Origin: Brachionus plicatilis
Taxonomy: Eukaryota; Rotifera; Eurotatoria; Ploima; Brachionidae
DNA length: 31,128 nt
Assembly: GCA_010279815.1 (NCBI GenBank)
Contig: QEOQ01000486.1
Coordinates: 468,877 to 500,004 of the forward strand
Direction of reading: 5' to 3'
Positions 12,283 through 24,200 of the stretch are shown here, piece by piece. Both the position numbers and the translations under genes were made by a program. The notes beneath the pieces are model-generated. The model saw only the letters and a list, made by a program, of their open reading frames with translations. It was not told the origin of the DNA and did no database searches. Every line of letters starts with the position of its first letter. The first letter of the stretch is position 1.

Positions 12283-15200
12283 ATGCCAAACACTAACAAA
12301 ACCAGCGACATATCGCACTTTTTAAAAAACATTTCCATAAGCAATGGCAAATTTGTGACCACAAACTTGGAAAAATCAAACAGCACCACTTCTAACACAA
12401 ATTCAAATCCAAGTGAGACATTGGCAACCTCAAATTTGAGTCTTTATAGATCAAAGTCGAAAACTATAAAAATTTTTGTCGCCTCAAACAAAAATGGTAA
12501 TTTTTGAAATTTTCAATTTTTTTTTTCCCAATCACTCAATTTGGATGCTCAAGTGAGCCACATAATTTCATTTTGACCAAGTAAAGTGGAGATAAATTTT
12601 TTCTAATTATTTAGCAATTTATTATTGATGTATTTTCTTAAAAATAATTGAAAAAAAAAATGCTTTTTTTTTAATTAAGCATATTGATTTTTCAAGTTTA
12701 TTAATTTTGATTATTTTTTACAGTTTAAAAATAGATTACATTTTACAACTTATTGATTTAGAATTTATCAAATTTCCATTCAAAGAGTACCCTTTTAGAT
12801 TTAAATAATGAAACCATGAATTAATGACGCAAGAAGATTATTTATGGATTTTAATTAATTATTTTTTATTCAATAGGAAAATTTCCAGGTAAAGCCGAAT
12901 TATAATACACGTTTCCGGCGCTAATTTTAACTAAGTTAGCAAATTAATAATTAATTAAAAATTTAATTATTCAAAATTAAAAATTTAAAAATTTAATAAA
13001 ATATTAAAAAATAATTTTATTTTTTAAACAAAAAATATTTTAGAATTTGAATTCGAGAGTCAATGCTTGCTGGAAGAAACACTGCCAGAATTACAGCAAT
13101 ATTTTCTGCAACTTGGTTTTGATTTTTCGTTTGTCGATATTAATCTAAACTGTGATTTTGATCCATTTATTGATCCGTATTTATTTGAGTGCCTTAAAAA
13201 AGAAATTGATGAATGCTATCAAAATTCTGATGGATGTTTCTTTATTGTAAGTACACTTAGACTCACACTTTGAATGAAGATTAAATTTTGATTAGGCTCT
13301 TATTGGCAACAAATACGGCAATACTCCGATTCCTTTGGAAATTTCGGAAAGCGATTATCTGAAAATTCGAGTTGCCACCTCAGCTGCTGGTAATCTAATT
13401 TTTTTAATCAATGACTAAAAAAATTTAGCATTTTCTAAAGATTTTGAATTTTTCCAATCATGGTTTATTCTTGACACCAACTACTTGGTGCCCAGGTACA
13501 AATTGCGTCCACTCATCGACGCTTTTCCCAATTATTACAACAGGTTTAAAAATTTAAATCAAAATTATTTACCCTAAAAAATTCTGCTTTATCTAAAGGA
13601 ATCCTGAGAATTTTGAATCGCATTTTAGTGAAAACATTTCTTTTATGGAAGTTCACCATAAGCTCATCGAAATAATTCAAAATGCCATATCAAGCAATGA
13701 TTTCAATGCAAACAAGACCGAAAACAAATCCATGAATCAATCGACCAAAGACATCCATAGTGACTTGTCCTTTTATCAGTATTCTGGTTTGGAACTTCTC
13801 ACTCATTTTGCTTTTAAAAATTCTCTCAATGAGTGCATTGCTATTTACAGAAATATTGAGAGTAAGTTGAATTAATTTTTGTTTAAAATTTTATTTCTCA
13901 GGGCTATCAAAATGCTTTGAAGCGGCAAAATAAAAATTTTTCTCAAATTTCAATTTTCAAAATTTTCAAATAAAATAAATAAAAAGCTGGATTTTATCAG
14001 ATTTTTAATTTTGCATGTAAATACAATTATAATGTAAATTGAACTTCTAACTGTATTTTTCTTTCAAAAATCTTTTTAAGTGCTTAAATATTTGATTTTA
14101 TATTCAGGAGAATTATTTATTATTAATAAGATTATTTCAGAAAAAAACAAGAACAATTACTACACTATCATAAAAAGTTGGTAAACTATTTATTTAGAAA
14201 AAAAATTCTTTAATAGTAATTATTTAAAAAAAAAGAAAATTCAAATTAGTTTCTAATTATTAGTCATCGTTTACAGTGATAAGGGAATTATAGTTTTAGT
14301 TAACACTTATCCGTCTTAAAATATAAATAAGTTACGTTAAAGACTAGAATGGATCAATATTAATCAATTTTGAATATTAAAATAATGTTGATTAACTATA
14401 ATTTTTTATTACAAAATTAAAAAGCTGCTAAATACAGCTTTATATTAATTTATTTGAAAATTTAAGAAAAATTTTTTCTTTGCCTTTGAAGCTGGGTCAA
14501 AAGAAAGCTTATTTTTTTTTAAAGCAGAATGATTTATTTATCTGATTATGCCATTTGATTTAAAAAAGTTCTTTATGTTTTCATGAATTGACATTGTCAT
14601 GTTCTTTCACTTCAATAGAGGGCTTTAGAAATAGATGAGATATCCCTAATTTTTCGGTGCCAAATCCAATATATTAAAAGTTTCAATTAAATCAAAAATA
14701 TCTTTCTCTAAAAAAAAAAATATATCGTCTTTTTTTTTAATTTTTAAATGTTTATTATGATTTAAAAATTGAAAAAAAAATCAACTAATCAAAGTAGCTA
14801 TTCGGTTTAAAGCTAATTAAATGATGAATGAAAAACTTTTAAAAAAAACATTCAAAATCAATTCAAAGAAAATGGAATGACCACACAAACAAAAAAGCAT
14901 TAATATTATTAATTTTGATTATTGATTTGATTGATTATAAAACAGTTAATTAAAGATTCAATTTTGGATATTAAAATTTATTTATTGTATTATTGATATT
15001 TTTTGAGACTTGTTTAATTTTAATTTTTAAAATAAGGTAATACTTTTGTTCAATTTAAACTGATTTTTAGTAAAAAAACAAGTCCCACATTGTTCGCTGC
15101 ACATAGGTGACTTTCCAGAATTTTTTAAAGGTTTTTTATCATTTTTTTTATTTGTTCGTATTTATAGAATTTTATGAATGCTAAAAATTTCATATTTTTA

Positions 15201-18200
15201 TATTATCATTATGAAAAAATTTTTAATATCCTAAGCAGGAAAGTGTTAGATGTGAACAATTTTTTTTCCGATTAAGCAAAAATACTTTTGCATTTTTTAG
15301 TTTTGAAAATCCGTACATAATTAGCAGACCTCTTTAGATTTTGTCTAAGGATCATATTTATTATCTTGAGTTTAATTAGTGTTATAACAAAAAATCACCT
15401 ACGTAAAGAATATTCTTAGTTCTTAGAAATCTTAGATCTTAGAAGTTTTCTAAGAAAAAAAATTTGAGATTCTTAGATGTTTAACTTCTAAGAACATCTA
15501 AGAACAACTAAGAATTCTTAAATATTTTTTTTAAATTACAAAAATGTTCTTTCTTTTTATACTAAAATAAAATATATTTGAGTCAATCAGATTCTTCTTT
15601 TTTTAAACTTTACTTTTTATAACGTTCGACAGTCTTAGATAAGAACGATTTATTACTCCAATTTTGGCGCAAAAATTAGAAAAAAATCACAACTTAAAAA
15701 ATTATTATCCTTGGAATCTTTAGCAGTAAGCTTTTTGAGTCTTAGCTAAAAAATTTGTTTTGACAACCGGAAGTCAGAAAAGAATTAAGGTTTAGTAAAA
15801 ATGTTCTTGTTAAGAACTTTCTATTGATTAAAGGTTAAAAATCAAGCAAAAGAATTCAATAAAGATTTGAAACAGCAAGATCAAGATGTCATTTCAGTCA
15901 TTTTATCTCTTTTAATTAATCACGTTATTTAGTACATAATTTTGTTTAAAGTTAGAATATTTTGTAAAAGAGGATAATAATTTTTTAAGTTGTGATTTTT
16001 TTCTAATTTTTGCGCCAAAATTGGAGTAATAAATCGTTCTTATCTAAGACTGTCGAACGTTATAAAAAGTAAAGTTTAAAAAAAGAAGAATCTGATTGAC
16101 TCAAATATATTTTATTTTAGTATAAAAAGAAAGAACATTTTTGTAATTTAAAAAAAATATTTAAGAATTCTTAGTTGTTCTTAGATGTTCTTAGAAGTTA
16201 AACATCTAAGAATCTCAAATTTTTTTTCTTAGAAAACTTCTAAGATCTAAGATTTCTAAGAACTAAGAATATTCTTAACGTAGGTCAAAAAATCTTCGTT
16301 TTTGTAAACTGTTAATCATCTCTTTTTGGCTTATACAAACAGCCATTCTAATTGAAGTGCAACATAGGAAAAAAAATAGAAATTTTATTATTTTAAAAGG
16401 ATAAAATTATTCCATCAATTTACCCTTACATTATTATTTGAACTATCTTAATTAAATTTATCTGAAATCTTCCTAAAAACACAATTTCAGATATTTAAAA
16501 TTCTAAAATAAAAATTAGGATAATTGAAATTTAATAGAATTTAAAAAAATAAAATGATTATTTAGATTTAATCTCTTCTTTACTGTATTAATAGCATTCT
16601 TCTAGACTGATAAAGAGACATTTTTTAATATCTTTTTATTTTTAATTTTTTTGCAATTAATCTGATGAGTATTTCTGATTATTCTAAAAATAGTTGGTCT
16701 AGCTTTAGCTTTGCATTGAGTTGGCATTGTGAATTTTAGTACAAAAAACAAAAAAAAATATAAAAAATGTCAAAGCTTAAGTTGAGAATGACCAAAACAT
16801 GTTCTGTAAATTATAGCAACTGTTACTACCTTTGTCCCACTAATATACTGATTCTGCAAAATTGAGAACATTGTTAATTTTAGTACAAAAAACAAAAATA
16901 AAATATAAAAGACGCCAGAGCTTTAATTTGGACCAAAACATCTTTGTAAATTTTAGCAATTGATACATTCTCTATACCACCACTTAAAGTCGAGTCAGAT
17001 TCTTTAAATATCCCAAATTCACAATTTTCTGAATTTTTCAGATTTACTGCAGTTTTTCAGAATCAGTATATTAGTTGTTACTATTTACAGAACATGTTTT
17101 GGTCCTTCTCAACTTAAGCTTTGACATTTTTTATATTTTTTTTTGTTTTTTGTACTAAAATTCACCATAGAAAAATATTTATCTAAACTTTATAGTGAAG
17201 TTAATGGCTCATCTCTATCTGTTGATTTTATGTCTTTCTCTAAATTGCTTCCAAGGTTCCCTGATTTGAAATCGATAGAGGTGCAAATTGGACATAACAA
17301 ATATTAACTTACGGTAGTGCTCATTTTTTCTTATGAAGCCTTACTTCTAGTTTAATGTTCAAATTAGTTTTCTTTTACTCTTAAGTCTTTAGGTTCGACA
17401 ATTTTGACTCATTTATTATACATGAGTATTCTTTTATAAATTTTTAATCTATTTTTTTGAGTCCTGTAAATTAGTAAAATTTTCGATTTGTTTTAACAAT
17501 TAATATTAAGTTTTCAAAGGCGTTGTGAATTTTAAATACAAATTGAACAAAAATTCTTCATTATTTGATAAATTAAAATTAAAAATAATAAATAATATTA
17601 AAAAAATACAACCAAAAATTTCAACATACTTTTTTGTCTAAAAAAAATTTAATTTAAAACTAAAATAAAATTTTTCTTCTAAAAAAAACAATTAAATAAT
17701 GAATTTAAAACTTATTGATTTTTATTTTTGTTCTTTTTTAAATTAGAAAAAAATTTTTGGGTTAAAAGGTGCAAAAAAGTTTGTTGCATTATGTTACAGT
17801 ATTATTTTAATATTTTTTATTAACTTAAATTTTCCATTATCAAAAAATGAAGAATTTTTATTCAATTTGTATTTAAATTCACAACGCCGAGTTTTAAAAT
17901 CTTTTTATAGATTGATCTTGTTGACGGACCATTATCTTGTCTTGTAGACCGTATTCTGAGTCCTCTATTAGTCATAGCTAAGAATGTTCAAAGACCGATT
18001 TAGAATTAATATCTTTATTAACCAAGAAAATACAACAACAACAACAGAATATAACATAACTCTTTTTATACATATTCATTTTATATTGCAACCAGTGACA
18101 ATTTAAGAATAAAAACTATACTAAGACACTAAATTAAGAATCACTAAGGAAATACAATAGAGCCCAAATTAAACATATTTTCTCACGTTAACACACTTCC

Positions 18201-21200
18201 CCCGGTCGATAAGCAATGTCCTCATTGCTTTCCATACCGTTTGTTAAATATCAACCATCAGTTCAACTATACTCTACGAAACTCAACCAAGAATCTTCTT
18301 TTTGATTCATTGTGAATGATCAGATTTCTTGCTTCCATTGCTAAAAATCAACTAATTGCCGGTTAAATCCTTATCTCAAATCTTTGTCATCTTATCATAA
18401 CCTTAAAAAATACCAATTCCAAATCCTTATATAATTCTTAATACTTACTTTATCTTATCAATTCACATACTAAACTTATTGTCACTGATTTTACAAATAT
18501 TAAACCATTAGTTTAAAACAAGGAAAAAAAAAGAAAGTTAAAAAAATAAAATCTAAATGAATATTTGGTCAATTTAATTAAATAGAGCCGAAGGAACTTC
18601 AGCGCATTCTAGAGTGCGAACAGGGTCTCAGTACACTTTGGTGACTCATTTCACCATACCAATAACTTCCCTTTTCTCTGAATATCTTATTCACAAGTTC
18701 CAAGAAATATATTGATAACCTTTAAAATCCCTTATTGATATTAAGTTCAATAATTCCGGACACCTTGTTTATGGCACTCTTCGATAGCACGCCAGTTACT
18801 CCACTGGTAAGTGCGCTCTTCAGCTACTACGTGGAGAGCTTCCTGCTAAGCAGAAACTAGTGTCCACTGCTGAAGCAATCGAATTACCACTCTCTTATTG
18901 CGGCACAACTCTAAGCCTATTCTGATACTTCCCCCAGTCTCTATTCAATTTTAGGATTGCCAAATAAAGAAAAAGAAAAGGATAAAGATATGCTAAAGAA
19001 AACGGAAAGTTATTCCATATTATAAAAAATTTTTAATTCAATTCACCGTGTGCATCTTTGACTCTTTTATTAAATTCTTTTTCTTTACCATATGAAAAAC
19101 AATATCTTAACTTTTGGCATTTTGGTATAGCCTCAGGTACTTCAGGTCTGACTGGAATCTTGAATACCACAAATGCAAAAACAAGTCAGTCTATTTTTAT
19201 CTTTGACTAATCTTTGAAACCACTTTTAAGAGTACTTTAAAGAGTATTAAGAGACCATTTTTTTATCGTAATATTGTTTTCTTTGCTAAGTTAAGTAGCT
19301 AAGTGGTTTAATTAGTATGATTTTACCAATTTGTCGGAACAAATAGAAGTTGCATTACTCATGGTCTCACACGCATCCAATTATCTTACCAAATTGCTTT
19401 CATTAATTCATCATATTATTATTACGGTCAAACACTTTCTTAATTATAGGTATGCATTATTTTTTTTGAGGTTCAAATGGTTCTTGATAAAATTAAGCAA
19501 ATTCTATCATTTTGTGTTGCGGGCTCANNNNNNNNNNNNNNNNNNNNNNNNNNNNNNNNNNNNNNNNNNNNNNNNNNNNNNNNNNNNNNNNNNNNNNNNN
19601 NNNNNNNNNNNNNNNNNNNNNNNNNNNNNNNNNNNNNNNNNNNNNNNNNNNNNNNNNNNNNNNNNNNNNNNNNNNNNNNNNNNNNNNNNNNNNNNNNNNN
19701 NNNNNNNNNNNNNNNNNNNNNNNNNNNNNNNNNNNNNNNNNNNNNNNNNNNNNNNNNNNNNNNNNNNNNNNNNNNNNNNNNNNNNNNNNNNNNNNNNNNN
19801 NNNNNNNNNNNNNNNNNNNNNNNNNNNNNNNNNNNNNNNNNNNNNNNNNNNNNNNNNNNNNNNNNNNNATTACAATGGTCCAGCAAAAAGAGGAATTTGG
19901 TAAAATATAAAATTGGCTTCTTTTCCAAAATATTTAATTAATTTTTTCATGAAAAATTAAACAAAAATTCAACATTCCTTACCATTTCATACTTAATTTT
20001 ACGTAAAATTACACAATTTTTGGTAAAATCTAGTTAATTTTTAACCTTTTTTATAAGCAGTGAAGCTCTATGTAATATTAATAATTTAAATTTAAACTAA
20101 TGCTTTTAGATGACAATTAATACACTGAATTTCATTTAGTTTTAATAAAAATATTTTTTCATTTTTTTATTTAAAAAAAATAAATTCGGAATTTTACGTA
20201 AAATTACACAATTTTTGGTAAAATTTGGTATAATTTAGTAATCAAAATATAAATCAAGGAATAATTAATAAGAAAAGATCAGCTCTAAATTATTTGATCA
20301 GCCACCACTGTTTTTTACCACAATATTAATAACCTTTAATTTAAAATAAATATAATAATCTCAAATTAAATAAACTTGCTTTTTATAACATTTTTTAAAA
20401 ACACTGTATTTCTGTGTAATATTAATATTTCTGTGTAAATTTAAACTAACGCTTTTAGAGTAAAATTCATACATTAAATTTCATTTGCTTTTAATAAAAA
20501 TATTGATTAATTTTTTTCATTTTTTTATTTAATAAAAATAAGATTTGGACTGTTCAAAAAAAAACGCCGCAAAATATGCTGATATTTTGGGCAGTAAGAT
20601 CGAAAAGCAAAAGGACGAAAAACAAATAAAGTACAGAGAAGCAGTGTTGATGCGCCTAGGCGCTGAAAACAAGCACGAATTCACCGTGAAATGGAAAGAA
20701 GAGATAGAGGATATAGTAGAAATCGCACCTAAGCATTCTAATTCAGGCAGCGAAACAGAAGACATCACCAATTCATGCGCCACATTTAGCCAGCTTGGTT
20801 TCCAAAAGTACGATCTAGACTTCAGAAATTACATCCACAATTTCAATGCAGTCATTGTCTCCAAAGTAAAAGCTCTAGTCGAAAAACGATTCCAGGCAGA
20901 GCAAAAAATCACCTCTAGGCTTTGTGAACTGAACATACTTCAGGAAATAATTCGACACTATTCAAGATTTGAGGAACTATGTGCAAAAGATTTGATCGAC
21001 TATCCTGAATACACAGAGCGCTTCAAAAAATTAATAACTCTAGGCTCCAAGAGTGACCATCATCCAATTTTTCTCTACGGCTCTAACATCACTGGTAAAA
21101 CATCTTTAATCACCAAATTCGGCTTGATAGCCACCAACATGATTGAACCAAAAAGTTACTATCTAATTGTCCGGTACACAGACTTGTCTAATCAATGCTC

Positions 21201-24200
21201 AACATTCGAGGGCCTACTGTCCTCTATGTGCGAGCAGTTGAATCTTCTGCAAAACTTGTCATGTTCAAATGAAATTGAGAATAAAGACATTTCTCAATTG
21301 ATTGATTATTTTTTCAAGATGTGCAAGGATTTTACCAAGTCTCAGACCAAACACTTGGTAATCATGATAGATGGCTTGGCGGACGTGAATGTGGAAAGGC
21401 TTTATTTGAGCAAGTCAAGCGACACCAACACTCAAATAAATTGGCTCTTTGGTCAACTGCTGCCGCCCAAGGTGCATCTAATTGTGAGCATAAAGCGTCA
21501 GACAGCTCAGATGGTTCGCGCCGAAAGCTTTGATACTTCAATTAAGAGCAAATCTTACCAAAGCAATCCTCTGGCGCAGACCAACACACACGCTGCTATT
21601 GCGTCCGCATCTACGCTGTCCGCCAACTTGGGTCCATCGAGTGCAGCAGTGCCGCTTTTTTTGTACAATTTTAACGAAAAACTGTCTAATGAAACTGAAA
21701 ATTATTTGTTTGAATTGCCAATTCCTTTTCGCAAAGTGGAACCCAATGAGCTGATATTTTATTTTAAAAACGAGTTAATTAAAAGTGGTAGAAGTATAGG
21801 CGACGAATTGGCCATGGCAATTGTTCAAAATTTTCATGGCAGTAGGACAAATGAATTGAGCTCGGACATTCAGCCACAAAATGAAAATAATCAACCAAAT
21901 TATCTCTACTTGATTTATATGATCAATGAAATAATTAATGTCAATCGAACTAATAGTAGTTTTAATCTAGATGTGGTCAGTGAAAAATTTCCCAAAGATT
22001 TTGAGGCATATATACATTTCAAATTGGGTAATTTTGTTTAATAATTAAATTGAGTAAAATTATTATGAAATTTTAAATTCTATATATTTTTATAAATTAA
22101 ATTTCTATTTCATCAAAAATCAAGCTTTCAATAACAATGTCATAGATGTGACTGTAAAAATTAAAAATAAAAGCCAATTTGATGTTTCAGATCAAATTTT
22201 AAAACTTAATTAATCTGACGATTTTGATAATTTTAAAAAATAAATACTAAACATTACTAGACATGTTTGTCTAATAATGGTTAATTTTCAAATTAACATC
22301 AAATAATTGACTTCTAATTTATTTAACAAAAACAATAACTAATTTAAATAATTCAGGTTTAGTTGATTCAGAAATTCGAATTCATAATTTTTATAGGCCC
22401 ATTAAAATCATGTAAACAATTCTTTAGATAAAATACCAAAAATTTATTTAAAAAGCCACAAATATTAAAAATTTACACAAAAAATATAAATAAACTTTTT
22501 TTTTTAATTTGACCACCAACTTATTAGAATAGACACAAATATTAAAAGTAAAACAATTTTAATTTGTATTATCACACTATATTTTTTTTAGCTACAAAAA
22601 TTTTTTGAGCAAAAAAAGCAACCAAAGACGATTAAATAAAATTTATTTTAATAAAAAATGATCTAAGTTTATAGCGGACACAGTCCGTCCGGGTCTGGGA
22701 CAGAGTCCTGCTTTAGAGAATAGGGGCTACGGTCAAGGGGTCCCAGGACAATGTTAATGGTTTCGGGTAAGGGGAAATTTAGCGTCTTTTTATTAAATTA
22801 GTTTTTTCTTTGACAAATCTTATTTCATTTTATTAAAAGACCATTCTTTTTGTTTAAATCATCGAAAAGTTTATTAAAATTAGCGGTGTAGAAAATTATG
22901 GGTCATTTAAAAATTGTCAAAAATTAAAATATAAGTTTTTTTTTAATTAATCTGCGGTTTTCTTAATATAAAAAGTGTCAATTATAAATAAAAAGTGATT
23001 TTTTAATCAATTAAGTGTAGATCTTAATTTTAGTTTATTTTTTCAATAAATGTGTACATTTATTTAATATTTATGATATCAATTAACAAAATTGTGGTAT
23101 TCAATCTAAATTCGCGATTTTTAATTCATTCTTAAGGAATTTTATTTTTCAACTTAAACAAATTATAAATATAAAAACATTAAATTTATTTTTGGTCTTT
23201 AAAAGTTTTTATTAAAATCTATTAAAAAATTTAAACCTATCAAAGTTAAATAAAAAACGATATTTTAAACTTTCATATATGTTTTTTTAGTTTTACTTTT
23301 TTTATTTTTTTTTAATCCTCACCCAAATGAACACAACAATTTTTAAAAAAATCTAATAATTCTTTTTTCATAAATTCAAAATTAAATCTGTGAATGCAAC
23401 ATGGTGCAGCATTTTTAGTTGAATCATCTGTATATGCCTGTTAAATATCTGCAGAACGCAATATGCTCCAATATAAATAAATTTTACCAAATTCTGCTAG
23501 ATTAGCACAGTTTTACCAGAATTTGGTAAAAAAAATTAATTTCTCTTTTTCGAAAACGGTTAAATTCAAAGTTTTTTTTTAATTTCCTTCAATTCTTATT
23601 TTTCTGTTTTTTTAAGTTTCAAGGTTAATCAACAGGCTAGTGCCCCTGTACATAAAAGACCAATTAACACTTCATTTATTCAAAATAAAAAATTTAAATT
23701 TAGTTTAATTGTGTATTAAAAAATAACAACAAAAATAAATAAAATTAGCTGAAAAAATTAAAATTAAAGCGCCGTGGTAATGTCTTCCTCTATATATTAT
23801 AACTTAACTTTAATAGAATACTAATAAATATTTAGTATGGCTGTGTTATCATCTTTCCATCTATAGTGGTATTCATTTATTATATTACTTAATTGTAAAA
23901 ACGGAATAATATCCTATAAGAATATATTTATATGAGTTTTTTACGATTTTATTATAATTTTTTAAAAAAATAAAAATAAGGGGTCCTTTATCCTCACCTG
24001 TTTGAGGTTTTGCACATAATTTTCAGAACTCGACAGTTGATCCAACTATGCATGCTGCATCATGTTACATTCACAAAATAAATGTTGAACTTTTAGAAAA
24101 AAAATATTCAATTTTTTATCATTTTGTTCTGTTCTTTTGTATTAAAATTCACAAAACCTTTTTTAATATCTTTTTTTGTAGATCAATTTTTCAAGTCTTT

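Noticed and set aside
13490..13543. Alternative donor CCCAG|GTACAA in exon 4
   Set aside because: Using it would drop YKLRPLIDAFPNYYNR, which fits the W..D.N..P.Y.L pattern; the downstream donor gives the same phase and keeps it.
18780..18883. tRNA gene or hammerhead ribozyme
   Set aside because: Loosely tRNA-box-like words exist but spacing and T-arm consensus fail; CTGATGA and GAAA core of hammerheads not found on either strand.
19331..19941. Open frames across the N run
   Set aside because: They exist only because unknown bases contain no stops.
20545..22041. NACHT exon as a stand-alone gene starting at TTG and ending at TAA 22039
   Set aside because: Acceptor AG at 20541-20542 and donor GTAATT at 22028 join in phase to exons with matching NWD family sequence; the TAA is intronic.
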